Assembly (NCBI GenBank): GCA_023014335.1
Contig: JAECYW010000001.1
Coordinates: 1,364,001-1,428,000, forward strand
From: Galerina marginata
Lineage: Eukaryota; Basidiomycota; Agaricomycetes; Agaricales; Galerinaceae
DNA: 64,000 nt
Direction of reading: 5' to 3'
A model generated the notes under the pieces. The model saw only the letters and a list, made by a program, of their open reading frames with translations, did no database searches and had not been told where the DNA came from. The translations under genes and the position numbers were made by a program. Position 1 is the stretch's first letter. Each line of letters starts with the position of its first letter. This document shows, in pieces, positions 1 to 10,818 of this stretch.

Positions 1-151
1 CACCTCCATTTATCGTTGACTGAAGCAAGACCTTGTATGTGGCTCAGCAATGCTGGAAGATAACGCGCGAACTTCAACCTCATGGTATATTGAAGCTGCG
101 ACAACTCCAGATGGGTTGAGTTCAAGAACAATGCACAAGCCAAGCCCCTTG
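1..151 (-). CDS. possible 3' part of a gene running off the left edge
   Basis: One minus-strand frame stays open from a plausible acceptor (cttaag, read on the minus strand) at about 152 to the window edge. It encodes about 50 residues rich in Leu, Arg and Ala that read like an alpha-helical protein. No motif is recognisable. The upstream exon I tried ends in a stop in the matching phase, so the exon link is unproven. It could be non-coding; confidence is low. Confidence 0.2.
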
Positions 152-620
152 CTTAAGGTCAGGTACGTGTGGACAGACCAAGATTAGCGCAGGACACCTA
201 CGTTGTTGCGTGCCTCAGTCTACTTATTCTGATGTGTTCTCACTGAAGGCATGTTGATCACGAGTGTACAGAATCTGCGCCTCTTTCGGGTCGTCATGCA
301 ATCGCAGGGACATTTAGAAGATAACAGTCGAATGAATTGTATTCCCACTGATAAGAGGACTTTCGAAGTTGTCCAGGATCAGACCATGAGCGTAGAATGG
401 TGTTCGTCAACTATATCCTGATATGCGTGCGTCCAAAATGTGCAAATGTCATTTAAGTGTCGTGGAGGGTGTGTGGGCTTGTCAGTGGTTCTTGAAGTGA
501 ATATTGTCCGTACCACACCTTGCAGATGCAGATCAACGCAAGAGGATATGAGCTGTGGCTGTGCGGCATTTCTGCCAAGGGTTCGTTCGGCAAGAGCCAG
601 AAGCATTACAGTGATTACTT
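152..620. other. unassigned stretch upstream of the AP-1 sigma gene
   Basis: About 470 bp with short overlapping open frames on both strands and no recognisable domain. It must contain the promoter and leader of the plus-strand gene starting at 621. It may also hold 5' exons of the minus-strand gene that leaves the window at position 1, but I could not build a consistent model. Confidence 0.4.
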
Positions 621-1432
621 ATGATCAACTACATCCTTCTAGTATCGCGGCAAGGTTGGTTTGAAGGACCCAGCCAGAATGGAACTTACTTGAACTTGAT
701 ATACATTTCTAGGGAAAGTTCGCCTTGCGAAATGGTTTACAACGATGGCACCTAAGGCAAAAGCGAAGATCGTGAAGGATGTAACACAGCTGGTCCTTGC
801 TCGACGAACGAGGATGTGTAACTTTCTCGAGTACAAGGGTGCGTCTCACGACTGGTTTCCCTCTTTCTGCAAGCATACTAATGCTTGAACAGACACAAAA
901 GTCGTGTATCGACGATATGCTTCTCTCTTCTTCGTATGCGGAATTGGATCATCGGACAACGAGCTGGTGACACTGGAGATCATCCACCGATATGTAGAAG
1001 TTCTGGATCGGTATTTTGGGAATGTTGGTGGAGGCGTATTGTCGTTCGATGCAAATGGCTAACTGCTTTTACATGCTCAGGTCTGTGAACTTGACCTGTG
1101 AGTCTGTCCTCTTCCAACAAGGACGATTGTCAGCTGATATATGGACAGAATCTTCAACTTCCAAAAGGCATATGCAGTCCGTCTCATTCCCACCGTCTGC
1201 CTATCAAGTGCCGAAATTCTGACCCCTCATTTGGCAGATCCTAGATGAACTGATCATTGCTGGGGAACTTCAGGAATCGTCCAAGAAGAGTGTACTACGA
1301 GTAGTAAGGTGCTCTTTGGACATACGCTACCTTTAACTGATATTCTGTGCGTAGGTGACCCAGTCAGACAGTGTCGAAGAACAAGAGAACGCGGAAGACA
1401 CGATGGCACGAATTGGATCACGAAGCGGTTAG
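621..1432 (+). CDS. APS1: AP-1 adaptor complex small subunit (sigma)
   Basis: Small subunit of the clathrin AP-1 adaptor, which sorts cargo between trans-Golgi and endosomes. Seven exons can be joined in frame: 621-654, 713-838, 893-1023, 1081-1097, 1149-1176, 1238-1303 and 1355-1432, giving 159 residues, the usual family length. The protein starts [13 protein letters not shown] and contains the sigma signatures [38 protein letters not shown] and [20 protein letters not shown], ending in GSRSG. These match AP-1 sigma rather than AP-2 or AP-3. All splice sites are GT-AG. Exon four is only 17 nt and exon five 28 nt. No frame disruption is seen. The start is the only ATG giving the invariant N-terminus. 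Confidence 0.95.
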
Positions 1433-2195
1433 AGTTTTATTATTTCAGTCATTCCGCTTGTAGAAGATTGTATTCTCCCTGTCATAAGGTCCGATGATGT
1501 AGCCAATAGCCCCTCAGTCAGTTATACGAGCACCATTTATCGTTGGACTCGGACAGAGGCAGAAGAGAATTGATGCTGGGAACGAGGCATAAATACCTCG
1601 AAACTGGGGTTTGGGGTTTGATGGGGGAGTAGACTTGGAAGGAACGAGTGCTGGATTAGGACATACATAACACAAGACATTTGATACCCTCTCAAACTCC
1701 TCACATTCGGAGAGGTTGCCACTAATCCCGGAAAAACACCGCATTCGGAGGCTCGGATGGTAAACTGCAAGAATGGACGACACTGTGAGCTTTCACTTGA
1801 CTAAAGCTCAGCCTGCCCCGGTCGGATCTCTTTAGCAAGACCCGCAGACGAGTGCAAGGCTGTTTGGCTGGGGAGCGTGGCTGTGGCAATGTGACAAAAG
1901 CGATCGGCAAGATTGGCCCGGCGGGATAAAAATTTCTGTCGCTCGGCCGATGAAAAAGTGTTAATTCGTGGAAATTGGGCTCACTTTGGATGCTCTGGAA
2001 AGATGGAAAACAAGAAGATATATATCAAGAGGTTCTGTATGTATGGAATTTAGATAAGAACAGTACACTTTGTGAACGTTATCGTCCAATCACACGCCAA
2101 CGGACAAATAATAATCAACAGATATTCCGTTGCTTTAAGTGCGTCCCGCTTGAGCCCCTTTGCATCTCCAATCCATTCCTCTGTCTCCAACCGCC
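1433..2195. promoter_or_regulatory. intergenic region with the glutamine synthetase promoter
   Basis: About 760 bp without a convincing gene. Short minus-strand open frames lack family features. The last 60 bases before the ATG at 2196 are rich in C and T, typical of a strongly expressed fungal gene's leader. A 13-nt string (ccatttatcgttg) near 1535 also occurs at the left end of the window near position 7; this may be chance. Confidence 0.4.
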
Positions 2196-3480
2196 ATGGC
2201 CTACCTATACCACAACGACCTTCTTGCCCCATACCTTGCTCTCCCCCAGGGCGACAAGATCCAGGCTGAATGTATGTTGGCATATCTCAGATCGTCCGAC
2301 TCGCCCTAATCTAATCTCTAGATGTCTGGATCGATGGTGATGGCGGTCTTCGTTCTAAGACTACGGTAATTCCATTCTATTCGCTTTTTCTCGTCTCGCT
2401 CTCAACTTGACAATCCCCACAAGACCGTCAGCAAGAAGGTGACAGATATTGGCCAACTCCGTGTCTGGGACTTCGATGGTTCCTCCACCAATCAGGCCCC
2501 TGGCCATGACTCGGATGTCTACCTCCGACCAGCAGCCATCTTCAAGGACCCCTTCCGAGGCGGTGAAAACATCATTGTCCTCGCTGAAACTTACAACAAC
2601 GACGGCACTCCCAACAGGACCAACTACCGTCATCATGCTGCCAAGGTCATGGAGCAGGCCAAGGACGAAGTTCCCTGGTTTGGTCTCGAGCAAGAATACA
2701 CCCTTTTCGACGCCGATGGCCAGCCTTATGGCTGGCCCAAGGGTGGTTTCCCTGGCCCCCAAGGTCCCTATTACTGCGGTGCTGGTGAGTCGTATGCTTG
2801 ATCTACGCTTGACCAGTTTCTAATCTCCCTCGGCTTTTAGGAACTGGCAAAGTCTTCGCTCGTGATCTCATTGAAGCCCACTACCGTGCCTGCCTCTACG
2901 CCGGCATCAACATCAGCGGTATTAATGCTGAAGTCATGCCCTCTCAATGGGAGTTCCAGGTCGGTCCCTGTGAAGGTATCTCCATGGGCGATCACCTTTG
3001 GATGGCCCGCTACCTCCTCAGTCCGTATTGCCGAGCAGTGGGCTGTCAAAGTTTCCTTCCACCCCAAACCTCTCCAAGGTGACTGGAACGGTGCTGGCTG
3101 CCACACCAACTACAGCACAAAGACCATGCGTGAGCCCGGAGGCATAAAGGCAATCGATGCTGCTATTGAGAAACTGAGCAAGAGGCACGATGAGCATATC
3201 GCTGTCTACGGAGAAGACAACGACCTTCGTTTGACTGGCCGTCATGAAACTGGTCACATTGGCGCTTTCAGCTCTGGTGTGGCTAATCGCGGTGCTTCAA
3301 TTCGTGTCCCCCGTCATGTTGCCGCCCAAGGCTATGGTTACCTCGAGGACAGGCGTCCTGCTTCCAACATTGGTAAATCCTTAGATTATCGCTCTGTTGG
3401 TGCTTAAACTAAATTGCTTTCCTGTAGACCCGTACCGTGTAACAGCAATCGTCGTCGAGACTACGCTTCTCGATGCTTAG
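2196..3480 (+). CDS. GLN1: glutamine synthetase, with a +1 frameshift
   Basis: Makes glutamine from glutamate, ammonium and ATP in the cytosol; the main nitrogen-assimilation enzyme. Exons are 2196-2271, 2322-2365, 2424-2784, 2841-3372 and 3428-3480. Visible signatures are the beta-grasp motif [13 protein letters not shown], the EQEYTLFD metal-site block, [17 protein letters not shown], and the nucleotide-binding block [18 protein letters not shown]. The C-terminus ends in [15 protein letters not shown]. Exon lengths sum to 1066 nt, one more than a multiple of three. The reading frame changes between WMARYLL and VRIAEQW, where an extra A sits at about 3020. Removing it leaves a 354-residue protein of exactly family size. 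No intron can explain a one-base step. Sequencing error or a recent null allele are the options. Confidence 0.92.
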
Positions 3481-3780
3481 ATGCGTTCTTTAACCAGCAA
3501 TACCCTTGCTCTTTACCCCTCTTTATGCTTAAATTGGACAATTGAAAAGGCGCTGGCGATGGAGCGGATAGTGCCAGGTTTAGCATATCATTAATAATCG
3601 GAGAGGCCCTCCTTGTATACAGCGTGCAGGATTGATTTTCTATACGAAGCAAATTGTTACCCGTCGTTGAAATTCAGTTTCTTGACTTTCATTTTCGATT
3701 TCCGAAAGGGGTTATCGCTACGCAATTGTCCTCGGGATATAAAGGCTGTTCATAGAGAGCTTGTTTCTCGACGTTCACTC
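3481..3780. other. intergenic, GLN1 3' end to DCC1 5' leader
   Basis: 300 bp between two plus-strand genes. It contains the 3' UTR of glutamine synthetase and the DCC1 promoter. An open frame runs through its second half but lacks protein-like composition and joins the DCC1 ATG at 3781. No other element is seen. Confidence 0.4.
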
Positions 3781-5201
3781 ATGTTCGAATATGACCTCAA
3801 CTTCTCGCCTTCTTCTTCTGCTGAAGTGGGCTCCTACAAACTCATAGAATTAACACCAGATCTTACAACTCTAATCGAAAACGCGATCGCAAACGACTGC
3901 GACTTAGGGTTGTTCTTCCCATCCACGCGACGCGCCTGTGAAGCTAACTATGCACCACAGGTTTACCATAAAAGGACAGCCCAATGAAGATGCAGTACTG
4001 TGTACTGCAGAAAAGACTTTTGGGATGCGTTCGGTTGGTCTGTCGAACACCGTGCTCGTCGTTACCCCCGTCCCAGGACGAGTACGCGTCGGAGTTCGCA
4101 GACGACGCGGTTGTCATTCGCGATCAGCTGAACGAAGTCATTGAGCTGGTTCCTGTCGTACCGAAGCTTCACAAACTTTTTGGTCTTATTAGGGATCGAC
4201 TATATGACGAAGGACAGGAAGATGACCCTGAGGACGATAGTACAGTAAGTATTCATTTCATGTTCCTTCTCGAGTGGCCATTTTCAGATCTCGAGGCAGG
4301 CTAGATTCACATATAAAGACGCTAAAGAAGAGATACAAGCTAGCGACGCCGAACTTGATAGAGGATTGAAGGACCGCCGAATACTTATCATTAACAGTAA
4401 GTATACACGGGTTGTTGACCAAAAAAATCTGACTTTTATGCATGAAAGATGAGTTACGACCGATTGCTCCAGCTTTTCTCAACCGACTACTGGAACTGAT
4501 CCTCAATCTCCTCGTCTCTCTCTCCATGAAATACGTGTCAGCCTCTGTAGAAGACCTGTCATTCTGCGTTGGCCGATGACCATGAGGTTTCGAGGGCAGT
4601 GTCCACACAGGTTATGTCGTGGTTTGGCGAAATCAAGGAGGGAAAATGGAAGATGGACGTGGAAGCGGTGGTTAAAGAAGTAGGTTTGGGTATTTTGAGA
4701 AACCACAGAGTGAGAGAATTCTGTCGCGCGTGGTTCACTATTAAGTTTTAAGCTCATTATACCCCCTTCATTGACTTGCAGCACGACCCTATTGAGAAGA
4801 ACGACTTGTTTGTCAGATGGAAGTCCCAAATCGGGGATACATTTGAGTCCTCAGTTTCTCTCAACCTTCTTTCTGTGAGATTATCTTCATCTTTATGCAT
4901 CTTCCATGCCAACCCTCCATTCCCTTTTCTCTAGGGTAATTATATCGAAGCAGAGGTGTTCGGCAGTGATGCAAAGTCTCTGAAATACTTTCCGGCCTCG
5001 GATCTGCCCACTGAACCTGCTGCTCGGTTTTCGGATCTTTTCCTCACTCGGGCGAAATGGAAAGGCGAAGAAATATCACCATTCTTATCTGACATTGCGG
5101 TCAATTCCAAGGAACGCGACAAACTTCTACTAAAATACTGCAGGACGGTGACAGACCCGGACGGAATACGCTACACGGCTCGAGCACAGTATAACGGTTG
5201 A
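3781..5201 (+). CDS. DCC1: sister chromatid cohesion protein Dcc1, two +1 frameshifts
   Basis: Dcc1 is a subunit of the Ctf18-RFC clamp loader that supports PCNA handling and sister-chromatid cohesion. The N-terminal block YKLIELTPDL, the IKGQPNEDAVLCTAEKTF block with SNTVLVVTP, and DAVVIRDQLNEVIELVPVVPKLHKL identify the family. ADDHEVSRAVSTQVMSWFGE and the C-terminal winged-helix-like region ending in the TGA at 5199 complete it. A 51-nt intron after 3909 and several more GT-AG introns fit. Two frame steps of +1 remain unexplained: in a run of five C at 4065-4069 (between VLVVTP and SQDEYASEF) and near 4562 (between VEDLS and SALADDHEV). Both sit inside conserved blocks. A very short intron could replace the second but would remove conserved residues. 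Confidence 0.85.
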
Positions 5202-5339
5202 TGTATTATCAAAGAACCGAGACAAGTTCTCTTCACAAAAAAATGTACAAGTACATGTATTATAATAGCTAAGTTCAACAAAAAGGTTTAAACACAGGAA
5301 GTCATCCAGTCAAAAGAGTCACGAATGCCAAACATCCTG

Positions 5340-7078
5340 TTATTTAGATGGCCTTCCCCTAGTCTTGACAGGCTTCCCTATCGCCCTCATGGGCTTGGGT
5401 CGAAATTCGTCGTCATCGTCATCATCGTCATGTTGCCTCCTCCTCTTGTTTTTGGAACCGGATTGACTAGCCTCCAACAGGTCCTGTGGTCCTTGCACGG
5501 AGGGAGTTGATAAGTCTCCACATGGCTTTGCCAACGAGGCCGTTATTGCGGATGTCTTTGAACTCTTGACGAATGTCGTGCCTGAGGCAGTAAATTGCCC
5601 TGGCTTTTACTTCATAAGTTTCTTTGCGCAGGATATACAAGAGGACGCCTATCAGGAAGGTCAATTCCAACAACCTAAACCATCTCCAAGAACAAACTGA
5701 CCAATGAAGATAAATTCTACCGGAGCTATTCGTTGAGGTATTTTGAGAAAGCCTTCGTTGTACTTGGAATCTGTTGCAAGTACCCATAGACATCTAAGGA
5801 CATCATCTATATCGTCTTGGAACTGCTTCGTGGGATTGTCTTCACGATTCATCCATTTCTCTATCTTTTGGGCGGTCGGAAGACCCTCATCAGGAAGACC
5901 GTCGCAGCAGAAAACCATGTGGGTAACGTTTTGAAAATCACGACCTCGCTTGGTGTCCCAGTCCAGCTTTTCTGCAAGACCTTCCTCGTGCCCAATGTGT
6001 TTGGATTCTAGTTGCGAAATCCACCTGGTACGAGGTAAGTAAAAGTAGAAAAAAAGGCGAAAACAGACTAACTGTGCCCATGGAGATGAAATAGCTTGCA
6101 GTTTTTCTGATGGAAAGAATGAGATGCGCCAGCCGTCCAATATGTTACGGCTTACCCGCAGCGGTTAAAGGCATGCCCATTTGGACCCTTTGGAATATTT
6201 CTCGTTCTGTTCCAGGTGCAATGCCATGATATTCAACTTCAAAAATATGAGTGGGCGTGTACGAGAATACTGCTGCGCCTATGACTTACCAACGGTGACC
6301 TTCTTGTCCTGGAAAACCTTCTTCAGTGCGGCAGGAACTTCGGTCCTTGCCCCGTGATGACTGGGAGGCACTTTAAACCAGTAGGTTTTCTTGTTCCGGC
6401 TGTCTCTATCTGCGGCGGGTTAGCTTAGGATTTGACATGTAAAATGTATTTTATGTACGAGGTATCTACCAACGTAAGGTCAATATCGTGAATAGTCATA
6501 AAAGACATTAGGTTCGACTTACTTGCCCATCGAAAAATTTCTGTATTGACGTCAAGCGCTGGACAAAAATAAAGTGAGTGGCAAATTTTGATGAAGCCTC
6601 TTGTGACGATGCCTGACGATGCTTACTTGTTTGCCATCCACGCAGACTCTAACGAATTCGCCTTCGTCGTCTTGTTGTACAGCGAATATAACAGGCGGGA
6701 TGAAGAAGTTGCGAAACACCGAGTCGATGAGAGCTATTTGCTTCGTCTCTGGCCATACAACATCTATGATGAGATGTTTAATGGGACCTTCAACATGTGA
6801 AGCTGTTGAACCCACCTCTTTGATATGGTGGGTTTATGTCAATCGATCCTTCGTGTATCATGGCTACAAAAAAAGAACGCTTCAGCAGGGAGATAAAGAA
6901 AACGAATCGAAAATCTACAGTGCAGTTTCTCCGTTGTCAGCATCTGAACCGAAGGGGGTTGTAGAGGAACATCATGAATTTCCGTCCCGCCTTCTTCGTC
7001 ACTCAGAAAATCGTCGTCCTCCAGTTCGTCTACCTCTTGCTCTATCTTCGGAATGTCGACGTCTACTTGATTCATCAT
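5340..7078 (-). CDS. DUF262 (ParB/GmrSD-N-like) protein with AT-hook-like tail
   Basis: The N-terminus is acidic (VDELEDDDFLSDEE). It is followed by the DUF262 core: IDINPPYQRDVVWPETKQ, FRNFFIPPVIFAV, and a DGKQRLTSIQKFFDGQ motif assembled across an intron (about 6566/6632). The DG(Q/K)QR motif is the hallmark of the DUF262 superfamily, best known from bacterial GmrS/DndB-like defence proteins. A fungal branch has this same architecture, but its biochemical role is unknown to me. Then come LTAAEKLQAISSPWA and a long helical region. After NSL a +1 step near 5499-5506 leads into a basic tail with seven Asp in a row and a terminal TRGRPSK, which resembles an AT-hook; nuclear action is an inference. 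At least eight exons. The start at 7078 was chosen because upstream ATGs overlap the divergent promoter. Confidence 0.8.
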
Positions 7079-7333
7079 TACAGGGTTTCTCAACGATATT
7101 GTGGTGGCGAACAGAGGATGGCCGTCAGTGGCTAAGTTTTGTTCAATTGGTATGGCAGTAAGTGGATGCGTGTTTGGTTCTGTAATAATTATAGTCCGCC
7201 AAGCACTGATAACCATTCTATCAATAACCCCACGACACAGTCTTCGAGTCATACGATCGCTGTCAATCGTAGTCGACATTGGAGAAAATATTGTTCATCT
7301 TTGCAATTGGTGTCCCTGCCACTACCTAGCAAG
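7079..7333. promoter_or_regulatory. shared promoter between divergent DUF262 gene and conserved unknown gene
   Basis: About 255 bp separates the start codons of the minus-strand gene (7078) and the plus-strand gene (7334). Both promoters must lie here or in the first exons. No specific binding site is recognised. Confidence 0.4.
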
Positions 7334-8903
7334 ATGGAACCGAGCAGTGACGATGCCAAAATCACACTACCAAACTTCCTGAAAATCCTTACTTCAAATA
7401 ACACCCCTATGCCGAAAGCCATGGCTATTGCTGGTAAAGTGTCCGTTCCGGATGCGAACCCAGATATTTGTGCGGTACAGATTGACAATACTCTTATTAG
7501 GTATAAGGAATACAATACCCCTTCAACACTCGCCCAGCTGACCGAAGTTAAGCTCAAAGCTGCTGGCTTAGATAGTCAAGAAGACCGCAAGCTTACATTG
7601 AACGCATTGCGCAAAGCTGGTTATGCCTCTAAACGCAAACCTTTGACGAAAGTCAAGGTATCTCCGATAGCAGAAGCATCCGGGAGTCAAGCACCAACCA
7701 GTGGGTCTACTTCAGCTGCACCGACCGCAGTTGAATTACTGGTATGCCTACCTTGTATGGTTCACCCGCCGGGCGACTAAATGACGTGTAGACAACGCCC
7801 ACCAAACGGAAAAGAAAGAAACCGGACGACACCAATGAGTTTCTGCCAAGTGGACCCACCGAGGAAACAGACAAGGTTGGCAGTCTAGATTTCGGCGAGG
7901 TTTTGGATGAGGAAGTGAGCGAGGGCATGGTGATTCTCCGTCCAAATTCCCTGACATTTTTTTCTTTAGATTTTGAAGGGTAAATCTACTGTAATAAACC
8001 GTGCCCCCGTTATGATGGCATGGGCCATGCTCATTGCTGAGCGTATGCACTTCTCGAGGGAAGAGGCGCTCAGTATTGGTGTGTCTGTCCGCCAGTTCAG
8101 GTGTATTCCATGAATTGAGCGGATTATGCGGTCAGCTTCTGTTTATACTGAAATGAATGCGGTAACCAAGGGTGTTTCTCTTGGAATTTATAATGAAGAT
8201 GAGGATCGAGGGAGGGAAGCTTCCAAAGACGGTCCACAACCCTACGTGGAATTAATGGGCCGAAGGTACGCACGTTGCCCTCTTCACGGCATCGCTCGAT
8301 CAAGCTCGACTTTGACAAATACTTATTTCTAGGATGCGAGTACTTTAACCCTCAGCCAAGCTCTGGCGTAATTAACATTTTTTCTTTATTAGACCGCTCT
8401 ATCGCACCCGAGCTGGTCAATGGCGAGCACTAGCCAATGGAAACCCTACACCTCCTGGAACGGCGTTCTCATACATATCTCGTGCCTTCCGTCAGACAAC
8501 GCCACATGTAATCGGCGCTTTGAAACTACTGGCAGATAGCTACACTGCACACGAGCTCAACGACAGGGCATGGTCACTTTACGCTGAGTTCCGACCAGAG
8601 GTTAATCAGTGGGGCAAGCGCTCAGAAATTCGCTGCGAAGATATCCTGGAGCTGCGCAAGCAGAATTCTCTGCCTGTGCAGAAAGATGTGCGACTTGGGA
8701 GCCACGAAAATCCGATGGTAAATAACGTGTCCTCTCAAGGAAAACTAGGGACGCCCGACGAACGAACACAGAAAAAGCCCAGGGTCCTCACTTTGGAGGA
8801 GTATGAAGCAGCCTTGGATCTAGACACAACATTTGACAATGTCAACCTGGATTTCCTCGATACCCCCATAACACTAGGGATCTCAAGCTCGAGCACAGAC
8901 TGA
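7334..8903 (+). CDS. conserved basidiomycete protein of unknown function
   Basis: I recognise no named domain. Five exons join cleanly by GT-AG introns into an uninterrupted frame from the ATG at 7334 to the TGA at 8901. The first third is hydrophilic, with a helical block (LTEVKLKAAGLDSQEDRKLTLNALRKAGY) and a low-complexity, Ser/Thr/Ala-rich linker followed by basic TKRKRKK, a possible nuclear signal. The middle is better ordered: VMMAWAMLIAERMHFSREEALSIASVYTEMNA, then GRRPLYRTRAGQWRAL, TAFSYISRAFRQTTPHVIGALKLLA, and WSLYAEFRPEVNQWGKRSE. This region looks like a compact helical domain. The C-terminus is acidic and Asn/Asp-rich. It is divergent from the DUF262 gene across 255 bp. A nuclear role is a guess from the basic stretch only. 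Confidence 0.8.
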
Positions 8904-9085
8904 CCTGATCAAAACACAGTATGTCACACATAACTGGAGCCACAAAATATAATCCTGCCATTTAAAACCAACCGATCTAAGTAAATAACGGCCATTCTAA
9001 TATGGACGGAAGGATAAAAAGTAGTCTATAGGTGGTCCATATCCAGGATTTCTCGTAAGAATTAACTTGCGGGAGTACTCTATGC

Positions 9086-10685
9086 TCAGAGCTTCTTAAT
9101 GATAGCCGCCGTAAAGTCCGACGTACTTGCTGAGCCTGTAGAAGGCGGGGACTTCAGTAACCGATGAAAGTGCCTTACAAGATCGACTTACCACCCATAT
9201 CAGCTGTCCTGACCTTGCCCTCATCGATGACGCCAAAGGTCGCGCTTGCGATGCTGTTAGCGAGGCTGTCCAAGCTGCATACAATCTCAGAACAAATTAT
9301 CGACCATCAAAGACAGTTCACTTACCCAAGATGCCTGAGCATCATAGTTGCACTGAGAACCATGGCTGTAGGGTTAGCGCGGTTGGTACCCATAATGTCT
9401 GAAGCGACGTGACGACAGCCAGGTTCGAAGAGAGCGTATTCCTGCAAAACCATGAGCAAGACCGTCTCTCCGACTTTGAATGGAAGACGAGCACTCACAC
9501 GTCCGACATTGCAACCTGGTACGATTCCAGGTCCGCCAACGAGAGCGGCACCAATATTAGAAACAATGGCACCATACAAGTTAGGCATAACCATGACGTC
9601 AAATTGGCCTGGACGAGCGACAAGTTGCATGGAGCTTGTGTTCTTCGTCAATAAAAAGAAATGATTGATTAGGAAAGAAGGCATACGTGTTGTCGACAAT
9701 CATGTCGTTGAATTCGATTCCTGACGACTTGTACTCTTCGGCGACTCGTCGGAACGTGTTTAGGAACAAGCCGTCACCGAGTTTCATGATGTTTGCTTTG
9801 TGCACGCATGTAACTTTCTAGAGACGCATTAATGCAAAAGATATGCAGTGGTGACTCTGGACATACTTTGCGGTTGTTCTTGAGAGCAAAGTCGAAAGCG
9901 AATCGAGAAATTCGTTCGGCCTTCGCCCTGGTGGACACCTTTAAGCTCTCAACGACACCAGGGTAGCTCTGGTGTTCTAAACCGGAATATTCACCCTCAG
10001 TGTTTTCACGGATTATGGCAAAGTCGACGTTGGAGTGTCTTGTCGGGAACCCGGGCAGAGACTTGCAGAGGACGACGGATGCGTAGATATCAAGTTGTTG
10101 ACGCATGGCGACGTTCCATGAGATGTGACCAGATTGAGAAATCGGGGTGAAAAGAATGCCTAGAGTTTTCAAGTTGAAATTAAAGGCAGCAAATGAAAAG
10201 AATTGAGAGTACCCTTGAGGCCGACTCGGTTTCGCTTCAAGCTGTCCATGGCTTGCTTAAAAAGAGCCTCGCCTGAGGAAGACATTCCAGAGACGTCATA
10301 TTGATCCCACTCAATGGGGGCGTTGACATGCTCGAATATTTCCTTCACCGAATCTGTAATTTCTGCACCAATACCGTCTCCGGGAATGAGCGTGACCTAA
10401 CATGAGAAAGATAAGAGCCTGCAAACGGAACTGACAAAAGAAAGACGAACAGTGTAGACTCCACCGTATTTTGTAGAAGGCTTGAAATAAAATGGTGAAC
10501 AACTGGCAAGGGGATAAGTAGTGAGCTGTCGTACTCTATCAACGACCTTTGGGAAGCCCGCTGAAAGGGTGGTTGCGGTCCGCTAGAGTCAGGGTCAGAT
10601 GAAAGAGATACCAAAGGAATACTGAAGGCGCACCGATTGAGAAAGAAGGGGACGGGAGACTGAGGATACTGGCGTTGCGGAACAT
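9086..10685 (-). CDS. IDH1: NAD-dependent isocitrate dehydrogenase subunit 1, mitochondrial
   Basis: Subunit of the heteromeric mitochondrial enzyme that oxidises isocitrate to 2-oxoglutarate with NAD+ in the TCA cycle. The N-terminus ([16 protein letters not shown]) is a Ser-rich presequence. It is followed by [101 protein letters not shown], and [35 protein letters not shown] instead of the usual catalytic-type EAVHGSAPDIAGK marks it as the regulatory Idh1 class. About ten exons join in frame with no disruption. The ATG at 10685 gives the presequence. Its partner Idh2 is at 51206-53043. Confidence 0.95.
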
Positions 10686-10818
10686 CGCAGATGTTGGCGT
10701 TGTGGTGAAGGAGGAAAATTGACACTGCTTGCAGCGCGCCCACAGAAGCACGTGGCGGCATAAAACAGCACTCGGTCGGAGAATTCACGCGTCCGTTCAC
10801 TCCGTTCACGACTCTTTC

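Noticed and set aside
5408..5432. GTCATC/CGTCAT repeat as a microsatellite element
   Set aside because: It encodes the Asp run of the DUF262 protein on the minus strand.
7076..7279. Upstream ATG (7279) as the start of the DUF262 gene
   Set aside because: It would add a leader without family similarity that reaches into the divergent promoter; 7078 directly precedes the acidic conserved N-terminus.
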